Positions 56,501 through 64,000 of a stretch of DNA of 64,000 nt are shown in pieces. Positions within the stretch are counted from its first letter, which is position 1, and each line of letters starts with the position of its first letter. The stretch covers positions 89,523,459-89,587,458 of the forward strand of contig NC_065879.2 of assembly GCF_932274485.2 (NCBI RefSeq). Reading direction: 5' to 3'. Below the pieces are notes generated by a model that was given only the letters and a program-made list of their open reading frames with translations, did not search any database and had not been told where the DNA came from. Both the position numbers and the translations under genes were made by a program. This DNA comes from Patella vulgata. Its lineage: Eukaryota > Mollusca > Gastropoda > Patellidae.

Positions 56501-56942
56501 TAGCGTTCTCACTGACTACATTTATCTGACTAACTGCCGTGGGATGATTGTTGTCTCGTTGTTTGACAGGGTTTTTTCCGTTTATGTGACGATTACTAGG
56601 ATGTCTCGACGAATCTCTAAACGCTAGTTTTCTCTGTGAAGCAGACGAGCCCATTTCCTAGAAAGTAAAAAAACGGAAGTGTTTTAAACCCGTAATTATG
56701 ATTATTCAATTTAATTGAATTCAAGGTCATGTTTAATTGAAACAAAGGTCATAATTAGAACGATATGTCCATCACCACTTAAAAACTAGCCCAACTTTCA
56801 GTATATTTTCAGTTTATTCATTTACTGTCTGATTCATCGTAAATTTTAAACGGATTTCTTCGATTATGAACAAACTACTTAACGTTGGTTATTATAAACT
56901 TACCTGTGTGTTTGTAATGAACTCCCGTTCGATAAAATCCAT
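45224..56942 (-). CDS. Armadillo-repeat TIR protein with C-terminal SAM-like domain
   Basis: Minus-strand exons: 56942-56904, 56657-55929, 54274-53959, 52849-52739, 50473-50282, 49342-49082, 48050-47806, 46308-46184, 45865-45805 and 45322-45224. All are GT-AG and in phase, giving 725 aa, or 711 aa from the second ATG (56654); residues below count from that ATG. MGSSAS fits an N-myristoylation signal. After a polar N-terminal stretch, about 105-450 are armadillo-like helices (LLQQLNIVKVLKNYL, LLVDQGCLPSLIKLA, SLKALWVLSFN). TIR is about 467-600: HVMISYQW, GYKVWMDIDDMEGS, AEVVLICMSRKY, NCRAEGEYA, KKIIPLIL; Glu536 or Glu538 is the candidate NADase glutamate. Residues 642-711 look SAM-like (SWTNDQIKQWL, LTGIELAFLRKL). 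SARM1 is ARM-SAM-SAM-TIR, so this is a different ARM-TIR type, plausibly in innate signalling or NAD cleavage. Function is inferred. Confidence 0.88.
45335..45565. repeat. Minisatellite of cacgtggttataataaaaa units
   Basis: About eleven 18-20-bp units. Most contain the palindrome CACGTG; some carry a one-base change (acatgtgg, tacgtgg). The array starts 13 bp from the acceptor of the last ARM-TIR exon, on its intron side. Confidence 0.9.
46331..46441 (-). mobile_element. SINE-B fragment
   Basis: The tail-side 110 bp (aatggggtttaacgtccact to tagggtctttagccggtg), 22 bp from the ARM-TIR exon at 46308. Confidence 0.78.
46485..46795. repeat. Tandem repeat, about 41-bp unit
   Basis: About seven units of gtgagtcgtcatggtaataa aacagtctagaaagggtgtg, in an ARM-TIR intron. 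Alternate units carry cggtctacaagggtgg, so the higher-order unit is about 81 bp. Confidence 0.88.
47159..47514. mobile_element. MITE-D copy, full length, reverse orientation
   Basis: The left end lacks a few terminal bases (ccaaatacagatctata); the right end is gtgttttaatcagatag. The interior matches 38610-38970 read from the other strand. Confidence 0.82.
47546..47785 (-). mobile_element. SINE-B copy
   Basis: A long (GA)n tail and a well-kept body to ggggattcgaaaccacacca. The head beyond box B is missing, 20 bp from the ARM-TIR donor at 47806. Confidence 0.85.
48062..48613 (-). mobile_element. SINE-B with (ATTC)n tail and duplicated head
   Basis: A tetranucleotide array (gaatgaatg, 48062-48240) stands where the (GA)n tail normally is. 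The body follows from gcagtttaacgttcattcga, and the middle and head are duplicated (about 48335-48450 and 48455-48580). The array adjoins the ARM-TIR exon acceptor at 48050. Confidence 0.8.
48800..49056 (+). mobile_element. SINE-A copy, old
   Basis: The head is ggatcgccctggctcactga and cggactcaatcccggtg. The body is strongly diverged. It ends aaatttccatttcatttccg 26 bp from the ARM-TIR exon at 49082. Confidence 0.65.
49375..49510. repeat. Short duplicated segment
   Basis: tgaatgaaatagttttatgg cacgtcagttccaa recurs about 75 bp later in nearly the same form (49391 and 49464). It is noncoding. Confidence 0.7.
49530..49683 (-). mobile_element. SINE-B 3' half
   Basis: From gagaaatggggttcaacgtc to gagaaagccctcgaagttgg. 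The head is missing. It is followed by three copies of atgagacaaactatatg. Confidence 0.82.
49925..50193 (-). mobile_element. SINE-B copy, full length
   Basis: From gagagaaatggggtttaacg to the head cacgcgttaaaccaatcagc. It is complete apart from a short tail, and lies 90 bp downstream (in gene direction) of the exon ending at 50282. Confidence 0.87.
50565..50925. repeat. Tandem duplication with telomere-like phrases
   Basis: A unit of about 180 bp (ctctgatacctggactta, ttttcactttggcgtctgac, aaccctaatcctaaccc, ccaacagttctattcgttct) occurs twice. The aaccctaatcctaaccct phrases only resemble telomere repeats and sit inside an intron. Confidence 0.85.
51408..51593 (-). mobile_element. LINE reverse-transcriptase ORF, C-terminal fragment
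   Basis: The 61-codon minus-strand frame ends with a stop. It contains FQYTASVFWNSLPQTVKH and FIFKKELVKHVKSL, matching the pattern at the C terminus of jockey/CR1-like LINE ORF2 (A..WN.LP..+......FK..L). No polymerase motifs remain. Confidence 0.6.
51593..52243 (-). mobile_element. SINE-A copy split by SINE-B
   Basis: The left part (51593-51757) is tail and body from ggggtttaacgtcctactgt. The right part (52067-52243) runs to the head cactgagccagagtggctcc. The split falls in the accaatgtctatacggga phrase. Confidence 0.87.
51758..52054 (-). mobile_element. SINE-B inserted in SINE-A
   Basis: A full minus-strand SINE-B with (GA)n tail. It is flanked by a 12-bp target duplication, atgtctatacgg (51746-51757) and atgtgtatacgg (52055-52066), differing at one base. 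This shows SINE-B was active after this SINE-A had settled. Confidence 0.92.
52266..52506 (+). mobile_element. SINE-A copy, diverged, 3' truncated
   Basis: The head is gtggctcagtgagtatgcc and cgggttcggtcacatattgg. The body runs to cagatggaattcgatgtaaa. The 3' end is missing. Confidence 0.7.
52975..53930. repeat. Minisatellite of 22-bp gacggggtataacgtcactt units, interrupted
   Basis: About 20 units (gtataacgtcacttaagacg gg, alternating with gtaaagcgttgtgcaagacg gg) lie at 52975-53394. More units at 53800-53930 follow an inserted element. It ends about 30 bp from the ARM-TIR exon at 53959. Confidence 0.9.
53395..53799. mobile_element. TIR element I inside the minisatellite
   Basis: 405 bp with inverted ends cactcggcaaacctcggcag and ctgtcgaggtttgccgaatg. 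Similarity of the arms continues past 45 bp (tctaacctcggctgtatgat). A second copy lies at 59510-59896. It is noncoding. Confidence 0.82.
54275..54600. repeat. A-rich simple repeat
   Basis: Units of aaaaaatacattt and related aaataaat phrases directly upstream of the ARM-TIR exon 3 acceptor. On the minus strand this is a very long T-rich tract before the acceptor. Confidence 0.8.
54675..55053. mobile_element. Repeat M copy
   Basis: Nearly the same as 41085-41459. The left end can fold (cacagagaattacgag / ctcgtataatatctctgt). It abuts the palindromic element at 55058. Confidence 0.72.
55058..55269. mobile_element. MITE-N with 47-bp inverted ends
   Basis: 212 bp. The left arm tttaagaactcggccatata continues through gaaacgaaatttaggtaagc; the right arm is the complement with two or three changes. 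If TTAA is the target duplication, piggyBac-type mobility is possible; the symmetry of the ends makes the exact border uncertain. Confidence 0.82.
55560..55760. repeat. Tandem repeat, about 45-bp unit
   Basis: Five units of tctgccaagttagattatac caaaatctgagac. A single unit also appears at 54646-54672, before the repeat M copy, so repeat M and MITE-N probably inserted into the array. Confidence 0.85.
55770..55870. repeat. Copies of the ggtccgagtggtct motif
   Basis: Four or five copies with tatgaattggtccgagtgg spacers, ending ctggatacc. The same motif returns at 57115-57245 and, inverted, at 57980-58065. Confidence 0.75.
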
Positions 56943-56998
56943 TGCACAACTAATTATCACAACGATGAAAACAAGTTCTCTCTTGAAAAATTGAAATA
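56822..56998 (-). repeat. Left arm of an inverted duplication carrying ARM-TIR exon 1
   Basis: Read on the minus strand this matches 58832-59009 on the plus strand. The 39-nt coding part (56904-56942) is identical, and only a few differences lie in the flanks. It spans the 5' leader, the first ATG, the donor and about 80 bp of intron 1. Confidence 0.9.
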
Positions 56999-57114
56999 TC
57001 ACAAACTTTTCCCAGAGAAAAATACCAATATGGAAGATGGTTACGTCACTCTGCGGAAGATATCATTTCGTATTAGGGGTGACAGCATAGGAAATTCAAG
57101 TACAATTACGACAA

Positions 57115-57245
57115 GAATCCATGACCACTCGGACCAAAGATCACTCGGTTCAAGACCAGTCGGACCAAGTGATAGACCACTCAGCCCAAACAAATAGACT
57201 ACTCGGACCATACAAAAAGACTATTCGGACCCAACAGAAAGACGA
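57115..57245. repeat. Copies of the actcggaccaa motif
   Basis: About six diverged copies of gaccactcggaccaa, the reverse complement of the motif at 55770 and 57980. They lie about 120 bp outside the inverted-duplication arm. Confidence 0.75.
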
Positions 57246-57480
57246 CTCGGACCAATAATAAAATGTTGTTTTAATAAATTGATAATTGCGTTTGTTTTAA
57301 TATAATTACTCGAACCAATAATAAAGTGTTATTTTAATAAATTGATAATTGTGTTTATTTTAATATGACTACTCGAACCAATAATAAAGTGTTATTTGAA
57401 TAAATTGATAATTGTGTGTGTTTTAATATGACTACTCGAACTAATAATAACGTGTTGTTTGAATAAATTGATAATTGTAT
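57246..57480. repeat. Tandem repeat, about 63-bp unit
   Basis: Four units of cgaaccaataataaagtgtt (A/G)tttTaataaattgataatt gtg-type sequence. The phrase gactactcgaaccaataata links them to the preceding motif array. Confidence 0.85.
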
Positions 57481-57708
57481 TCCAAATCGCAAAATATCGA
57501 GAACCACACTTGTAGTCACGTTTAAAAAGGGGCATATAAACGTCCAGTCTTCGTATTATTATGTGCTGTTTATATTAACGCATCAAGGGCGGATAACGTG
57601 AAAACGTGTCTCCACCCCCCCCCCCCATATATAGTAACCCAGGGGTTAGTGGGGTAGAACGGAATGAAACCACTGGGGATACCGCGAATGTGGAAAAAGT
57701 AAAATTAG

Positions 57709-57804
57709 GCTATTAGACAAGAACAGTATACCCGTATATGTAGAAACTGTCAAAAGTCTGGACATACTGAGTCTCATTGCAAGAGTAAAGAAAAATTAGA
57801 TTGA
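57709..57804 (+). pseudogene. Isolated CCHC zinc-knuckle peptide remnant
   Basis: A short frame reads CRNCQKSGHTESHC, an exact C-x2-C-x4-H-x4-C zinc knuckle, then KSKEKLD and a stop. Such knuckles occur in gag-like nucleocapsids and in some host nucleic-acid-binding proteins. No other part of either is recognised nearby. If gag-derived it is a small, broken fossil of unknown family and age. Confidence 0.4.
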
Positions 57805-57974
57805 TATTTATTTTTGGCACCATTATTAATTAATTTTAAAACTAATCGTTGATTTATTTACGTACACAAAATTGAACCAAACAACTCTAAATATAAGAAT
57901 TCCGTATAAGAATTATTTGCTTCTTTGTATTGTGATTTAATAATAAATAAATAGCATATTGTCTAGCCTTATAA

Positions 57975-58080
57975 TATAATTTAATTGGTCCGACTGGTCT
58001 TGTTTTGGTCCGACTGGTCTTAGTCCGAGTAGTCTTTGGTCCGAGTGGTCTGGATACCTACGACAATTGGCATTGAGTTT
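57975..58080. repeat. Copies of the ggtccgactggtct motif
   Basis: Four copies, ending tggtctggatacctacgaca, in the orientation opposite to 57115-57245. Together they form an outer inverted pair within the larger exon 1 inverted duplication. Confidence 0.75.
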
Positions 58081-58831
58081 GAGCGTTCGCACACATAACT
58101 ACCCGCATTCCTGTATTTAGTTACCGTCTTTTACATTCTAGTAAAATCTCTGCAAATTTTATAGCTTTACTTTTTGAAATATTTTGTTCTAATTATTTGA
58201 TTAGCGACTCGGATGGGATTACTTACTTTTGAACACGCATGCCGCACAAACACAACTATACATTCGTTTTACGGGCTTTATCACACTTCGGTCAAAACTG
58301 TCGAATCGAGAATTAATGTTCCGCTTCTTACGGGGTCATACGGGCTTAGTAGCATTATATACCCACCCGGGCACCCAATACGGCAATAGACACGCTGAGG
58401 GCTGCCGCAACACGCTTAAAGATGTTACTGAAGCGGTTATTATTCGATCGAAAGAATGCGTATAAAATTAAAAATACACTCAGAGAATTCGGAGGTAAGC
58501 TTCATGATCCTTGTTAAATTATTTATAACATAAAGAAGATAGGATATTTATAGTTTATTTATGACTTTATTTTTACGAGTATCCGTGCAATCAGTGATAT
58601 TTTAATTGTGAAGAAAATTTGATAGACTGGCGATCAATGGTTTCCATATAAATCTCCTATGTAATTGCCTTCAATTGATATTTTTCGTCGCCCAAACCCA
58701 TATACGATTAAAATGATCGCGCTGTCAAACTATCTTTCAATGTTAACCAACCCCCGCAACAGGTATATTGGATTCGACCAATACGTCACGAAGACATTGT
58801 TGACATCGACTCTGTCGAAATTACAAGTAAA
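58081..58831. other. Unassigned stretch between inverted arms
   Basis: It has lower repeat content than its surroundings. A 78-codon frame (58229-58465) has no recognised motif. No counterpart of this stretch is seen beside the left arm. Confidence 0.4.
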
Positions 58832-59009
58832 TTTTCAAATTTTTCAAGAGAGACATTGTTCTCATCGTTGTGATAATTAGTTGTGCAATGGATTTTATCG
58901 AACGGGAGTTCATTACAAACACACAGGTAAGTTTATAATAACCAAAGTTAAGTAGTTTGTTCATAATCGAAGAAATCCGTTTAAAATTTACGATGAATCA
59001 GACAGTAAG
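58832..59009 (+). pseudogene. Inverted copy of ARM-TIR promoter-proximal exon 1
   Basis: It contains the same ATG, 13 codons (MDFIEREFITNTQ, 58888-58926) and gtaagt donor as exon 1 of the ARM-TIR gene, pointing right. No copy of the next exon (MGSSASQRK) follows in the remaining 5 kb, so this is either a stranded first exon or the start of a paralogue whose remainder is beyond the window. Confidence 0.75.
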
Positions 59010-59039
59010 CTTTTAATTGATTATAAGTTTACTTAGCCC

Positions 59040-59411
59040 TTAAAGTTACAATTTCATATTTTCTAAGAAAGTCAAAACATAATTATTTCTATGTCTTTTG
59101 CTCAATAGGTTGTCACTATTATACGGTCATAGGTTATCTCTCTCACACTTAAAAATCATTTACACCGGAAATAATAACACAATTACCTCCCTTGTTTTCC
59201 TATTCCCCACCATGGAATAACTATCTTCAAACGTTTGAATTTGAAGCTGAAAATGATATTTTTGCCAATTTCTCAACTGGCAATAGTGAATTATAGGATT
59301 AATAGGATTATTCTTTAACAAGGTAGGACTGTTTATAGATACCATCTATTTTAGGGCTTTATTTTAATACATTTTAAAAATATAACTTAACAATATGTAA
59401 TTGTAACTTAA
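59040..59411 (-). mobile_element. MITE-F copy
   Basis: Reverse orientation of 26163-26543, with ttaaagttacaatttcat at the left and gtaacttaa at the right. It is well kept. Confidence 0.8.
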
Positions 59412-59509
59412 CATGTTTTAGACTTTTGAAAAAAATATATTTTGATATACTTTTACATGTTTTTTAATATTTTTTATTTTACTGATAAACTTTTACATGT
59501 CTTTTATTA

Positions 59510-59896
59510 CACTCAACAGATTCCAGTACCCTACATCTAATCTCGGCTAATCTCGCCATTAGACCTACTTTCAAGTTCCCGGATTACAATGGCGTTGTCC
59601 CTGACGACCAATAACGTCACTGATGACGACGTATTTGAAGAATGTTTTATCTTACAAAATTTTCAAAGTTTGAAGCTGTTTTTCTTTCAAGTTTATCCGA
59701 TTTTCTTTAGACAAGGACAAATTTGCACTGAAAATTCTACACAATTTTGAGAATTTCTTTCTAAACGCGGGCAAGTTTCCCTTATAAGTAAACCGGTGCC
59801 GCATCGCAAATGTATATGCGTAGGTACATATCACTTACTGGCATACAGCCGAGGCTAGATGTAGGGTACCGGAATCTGCCGAGGTTTGCCGAGTGG
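59510..59896. mobile_element. TIR element I copy, reverse orientation
   Basis: The right end gccgaggtttgccgagtg and gtagggtaccggaatctg match the left end of 53395-53799. The left end lost about 15 terminal bases. Confidence 0.78.
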
Positions 59897-59902
59897 TGTT
59901 GA

Positions 59903-59962
59903 AGGCAGTCATCTTTTACAGAGAATTTAGAAGACTTTCGTAATACTCTGTGAAACAGATTG
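59903..59962. mobile_element. Repeat M terminal fragment
   Basis: ggcagtcatcttttacagag to ctctgtgaaacagattg is the inverted left end of repeat M with the rest missing. Confidence 0.6.
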
Positions 59963-60075
59963 GTCTTTTATATGTTGTGGTTTCTTTATAAGTTTACTGA
60001 AATACTTTTACTTGTCTTTTATACGTGATGGTATCTTATTAGTTTATTAATATATTTTTACATGTCTATTATTAA

Positions 60076-60541
60076 CCTAGTCGTCAATTAAGATCTTCTG
60101 AAGATTGTTACCTTCTTGTTGAGAAAAAAACAAATCTTGTGTCTTTTGGAGATAAAGCCTTTTCAGTTGCTTCGCCTAAACTGTGGAATAAACTTCCTTA
60201 TATTATTCGCAGCAGTGTGACCTTACCCGTTTTTAAGAGTCAGCTTAAACCTGTTTTGTTTAAGAAAGCTTTTAAGTAGTTCCTGATGTTGTCTGTTGTT
60301 ATATACATTATAGATCAAATCTATTTTATATTCTATATTTAACAGATTTTAACTTTTGTTATTTCTATTTCAATATTTTGGATCAAATTTATTTTATATT
60401 TTAACAGATCTTAACTTTTATATTTTTTATATTTTATGTATTTTATCATATCTTTGTGTGTATCATATTGTAAAGCGTTTCTGAACACTGTTGTAGAGGT
60501 AGCGCTGTAAAAATGTATGAATAATAATAATAATAATAATA
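60076..60541 (+). mobile_element. LINE 3' end (CR1/L2-like)
   Basis: The frame to the stop at 60280 encodes PSRQLRSSEDCYLLVEKK, FGDKAFSVASPKLWNKLP and LPVFKSQLKPVLFKKAFK, a typical C terminus of CR1/L2/jockey-type ORF2. A 3' UTR of about 250 bp ends gtagcgctgtaaaaatgtat and an (AAT)n tail, as L2-like elements do. It is 5' truncated; this part of the frame is unbroken. Confidence 0.85.
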
Positions 60542-61020
60542 AAGATGTTATGGTTTTCTTTGCTATACCTTATTTTTTTATTTCTAAAGAATCTATTCGC
60601 TTGTTCGAATTGTATCATTGTAAAAGCGCCATAGAGCAGCTGTTTCCAGCTAAATTTTGGCGCTCTATAAATATAATAAATTATTATAAATTATTATGTT
60701 ATTTAGCTTGATTAAAGATACTTTCCTGCGTAGAAACTGGGTGATTTGATGATATAACTGGACTAACTACAAACATATTCAAACTAATTCATTTATCAAA
60801 AGTTCGCTTCAAATCCGTCTCAAAAGATTTTAATCTGAAGAAAAATACCCCTAGCTATAATAATCTATTTTAAGAAGGTTTGTCGCGTGACTTGATTGAG
60901 CGAAGGGTCCCTTTTCAGTTTGTACAATTTGGCGTTAATCGCTCTCCATTTACCATAACTATCGAAGCCTTAGTAAGTTCTGTCGACTTCTTTTTTCGCC
61001 GTTTAATCGTACAGTCTGCA
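60542..61020. other. Intergenic stretch, no gene seen
   Basis: AT-rich. A small inverted phrase around gcgcc at 60628-60665 (aaaagcgccatagagcag / ctaaattttggcgctc) could form a hairpin. Confidence 0.4.
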
Positions 61021-61029
61021 GTACGTCTC

Positions 61030-61297
61030 TCACTCTGTCTCCCTATTCCCCTCTGTCTCTCTCTCTCTCTCTCTCTTTCTCCATCGCTCCCATCTCTCTT
61101 TCCCTCTCTCTTTCTCTCTCTTTCTCTCTCTCTCATCTCTCTCTCTCTCTCTCCCATCTCTCTCTCTATCGCTCCCATCTCTCTCTCTCTATCGCTCCCA
61201 TCTCTCTCTCTCTCTCTCTCTCGCTCCCATCTCTCTCTCTCTATCGCTCCCACCTCTCTCTCTCTATCGCTCCCATCTCTCTCTCTCTCTATCGCTC

Positions 61298-61338
<41 letters not shown>

Positions 61339-61511
61339 GCTCCCATCTCTCTCACTCTCTCTATCGCTCCCATCTCTCTCTCTCTATCGCTCCCATCTCT
61401 CTCTCTCTCTCTCTCTCGCTCCCATCTCTCTCTCTCTATCGCTCCCATCTCTCTCTCTATCGCCCCCATCTCTCTCTCTCTATCGCTCCCACCTTTCTCT
61501 CTCTATCGCTC

Positions 61512-61546
<35 letters not shown>

Positions 61547-62690
61547 GCTCCCATCTCTCTCTCTATCGCTCCCATCTCTCTCTCTATCGCTCCCACCTCT
61601 CTCTCTCTATCGCTCCCATCTCTCTCTCTCTCTCTCGCTCCCATCTCTCTCTCTATCGCTCCCATCTCTCTCTCCCTATCGCTCCCATCTCTCTCACTCT
61701 CTCTATCGCTCCCATCTCTCTCTCTATCGCTCCCATCTCTCTCATTCTCTCTATCTCTCCCATCTCTCTCTCTATCGCTCCCACCTCTCTCTCTCTCTCT
61801 ATCGCTCCCATATCTCTTTCTCTCTATCGCTCCCACCTCTCTCTCTCTATCGCTCCCATTTCTCTCTCTCTATCGCTCCCATCTCTCTCTCTCTCTCTAT
61901 CGCTCCCATCTCTCTCTCTATCGCTCCCATCTCTCTCTATCGCTCCCATCTCTCTCTCTCTCTATCGCTCCCATCTCTCTCTCTCTATCGCTCCCATCTC
62001 TCTCTCTCTCTCTCTCTCTATCGCTCCCATCTCTCTCTATCGCTCCCATCTCTCCCACTCTCTCTATCGCTCCCATCTCTCTCTCTATCGCTCCCATCTC
62101 TCTCACTCTCTATATAGCTCCCATCTCTCTCACTCTCTCTATCGCTCCCATCTCTCTCTCTATCGCTCCCATCTCTCTCTATCGCTCCCATCTCTCTCTC
62201 TCTATCGCTCCCATCTCTCTCACTCTCTCTATCGCTCCAATCTCTCTCACTCTCTCTATCGCTCCCATCTCTCTCTCTCTCTATCGCTCCCATCTCTCTC
62301 TCTATCGCTCCCATCTCTCTCACTCTCTCTATCGCTCCCATCTCTCTCTCTATCGCTCCCATCTCTCTCACTCTCTCTATCGCTCCTATCTCTCTCTCTA
62401 TCGCTCCCATCTCTCTCACTCTCTCTATCGCTCCCATCTCTCTCTCTCTATATCGCTCCCATCTCTCTCTCTCTCTCTCTATCGCTCCCATCTCTCTCTC
62501 TCTCTCTCCCTCTCTCTCTATCGCTCCCATCTCTCTCTCTCTATCGCTCCCATATATCTCTCTATCGCTCCCATCTCTCTCTCTCTCTCTCGCTCCCTCT
62601 CTCTCTCTCTCTCTCTTTCGCTCCCTCTCTCTCTCGCCCCTCCCTCTCTCCCTCTCGCGCTCGCTTTCTCGCTCCCTCATTCTCCCCCTC
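61030..62690. repeat. CT-rich minisatellite with tatcgctcccat motif
   Basis: About 1.65 kb of (TC)n blocks of variable length separated by atcgctcccatctc, repeated some 60-70 times, with variants (ctcactctc, cacctctc). It holds long stop-free frames on both strands (SLSIAPISLSL on +, GAIERERD on -). These come from the composition and are not genes. Confidence 0.95.
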
Positions 62691-62799
62691 TCTCTGTTCT
62701 CACAACTGCTAGCCATTCGATCAAAGGAACAAATTAGCGCTACGTACGTCATTCAAGCAGACATGCGCCCCTTACATTTTTGTCTTGTGCGCGCTTCAT

Positions 62800-63010
62800 G
62801 GATATTTTTCAGGGGATCCAGTATTTTTCTAGTAAGATTAGATATCCATACTTTCCATATACCGTACGAAATTTGTAGTGGAAATAACAACGTTTGTATT
62901 GTAAATATCAACGCTTGTAATTTTTCAGGGGATCCCGTATTTTTCTGGTAAGATTTGTACCTTCCAAATTTGCCATACTTTTATTGAAATAACTACACTT
63001 ATAATTTCGA
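62800..63010. repeat. Two-copy tandem repeat, about 120-bp unit
   Basis: tttttcaggggatcc(a/c)gta tttttct(a/g)gtaagatt occurs at 62805 and 62927 with similar following sequence. Each copy looks like a tiny exon between an acceptor and a donor, but no gene context supports that. Confidence 0.7.
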
Positions 63011-63350
63011 GGGAATGCATCTTTAAAATAAAACTTACGTTTAGGAGGTGGTGGCGATTATCGCCATATTAGATAGGGACAGCAAAAGAATAACAAAGTA
63101 ACACCCCCCCTCCCAACAAACACACACTTTATTCTCTTGTACGACAATTCTGAAAACCTCGCGGGCATTGTATCGTTATTGCTATAATTCATTTGCGAGC
63201 AGGAAGCGCGTAGCAGTGGGGAAAATGGGAGGACTAAAGGAAACCCCACAACGGCATAAAAACATATGACGCACCAAGCAAGGCGCCTAGTCTTTTAGCA
63301 AGGTATAAAAACCAAAGACCATCCATGCACTAGTTAACATGGACGTAAAT
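63011..63350. other. Intergenic stretch, no gene seen
   Basis: Short frames only. A C-run lies at 63104. The acceptor/donor-like phrases belong to no recognised gene. Confidence 0.4.
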
Positions 63351-63552
63351 GGAATGAAATGAAATGGGGTTTAACGTCCTACAGCTCTGCTCCGACCGGT
63401 CTAATGAAAACGGGCATAGATCATATAGTGTGCTATGGGGGAAATTTTGCCCGGGCAGCGGCACTATAGCTTACTCTTATATCGAATTCAAACTACCAAG
63501 GGATCTTTTACGTGCACTGGACCTTGGTTTTTCGTTCCATCCGAGCAACTAA
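63351..63552 (-). mobile_element. SINE-A copy, head missing
   Basis: A minus-strand copy: tail gaatgaaatgaaatggggtt on the left, body to ttttcgttccatccgagcaa. The head half is absent. Confidence 0.85.
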
Positions 63553-63778
63553 TTGATAGATTGATGAATACATATAATATATCATGCAACGAAATCGTGA
63601 AAATAAATAAATACAAATTATAAATAAAGAATTACAACAATAATTCTAGTAAGAACTGTATCTGCTTTAAATGGTGGGGTGGGCGATATCGAGACGTATA
63701 CACGGACGCGATTTTTTTTTAAAAAAAAGTCATTGTATAAGTTGATTATAATCCCTTGGTATGTACAGTCCCGCATCT

Positions 63779-64000
63779 CGGGGGATATAGGATGTCCGAA
63801 TGGTTAGCGTGTGCGCGTTGTATCATAAGGTCTGTCATTGAATCCACTGTCATGGTTTCGATTTCCCGGTTGTACGTGACAAGGAGTAGGGTTACCTGTC
63901 CAATTTCGTGGGTTTTCACCCCCCTCCCCGCCGCTAAAGACCCCTACGCGCAGGCGAATTATTGAAAAGAAATTGAACCATATGTCAATCCCTAAATGAC
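63779..64000 (+). mobile_element. SINE-B copy, cut by window end
   Basis: The head is gatgtccgaatggttagcg and ggtttcgatttcccgg; the body runs to catatgtcaatccctaaatg. The 3' end lies beyond the window. Confidence 0.87.

Noticed and set aside
60880-62712. A 610-codon Ser/Leu-rich protein
   Set aside because: It lies in a CT-rich minisatellite; frames are open because of base composition on both strands.

Overview
This window is metazoan genomic DNA: AT-rich, intron-rich and crowded with short interspersed repeats. Two tRNA-derived SINE families, many short inverted-repeat DNA elements, and a TIR protein built on armadillo repeats suggest a lophotrochozoan, most likely a mollusc. That placement is inferred from repeat style and gene content, not from a database match.

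Four host genes can be assembled exon by exon, with every junction in phase. (1) A complete beta-tubulin gene on + (6011-9728, four coding exons, 445 aa). (2) A small two-exon Gemin7 gene on - (14075-15754, 136 aa). (3) A 14-exon TTC39C-type tetratricopeptide gene on + (15844-33498, 599 aa). It starts 89 bp from Gemin7 in the opposite direction, so the two probably share a promoter. (4) A nine-to-ten-exon gene on - (45224-56942, about 711 or 725 aa) encoding armadillo-like repeats, then a TIR domain, then a C-terminal SAM-like domain. This order differs from SARM1, and the protein has a potential N-myristoylation start. Its short 5' exon is repeated in inverted orientation at 58888-58926.

Most of the rest is repeats. 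SINE-A has a tRNA-like head, a body of about 370 bp and an (ATTTC)n tail. SINE-B has a tRNA-like head, about 270 bp and a (TC)n tail. The two have different bodies but the same last roughly 17 bp before the tail, which suggests they use the same LINE machinery. I named the repeated DNA-element families C to N for bookkeeping; several copies are nested in one another and show relative age. Two hAT-type elements with 8-bp target duplications, a pogo/Tigger-type remnant and two LINE 3' ends are present. A short CCHC zinc-knuckle peptide at 57.7 kb is the only trace that might be gag-like.

The most unusual structure is in TTC39C. Three exon borders are embedded in intronic tandem repeats that copy the splice site with the adjoining exon sequence. 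One array (28775-29252) forms a ladder of 30-nt cassettes, each with an acceptor-like and a donor-like sequence and each preserving the reading frame. Another (31033-31385) repeats an acceptor whose upstream use would place a stop codon in frame.
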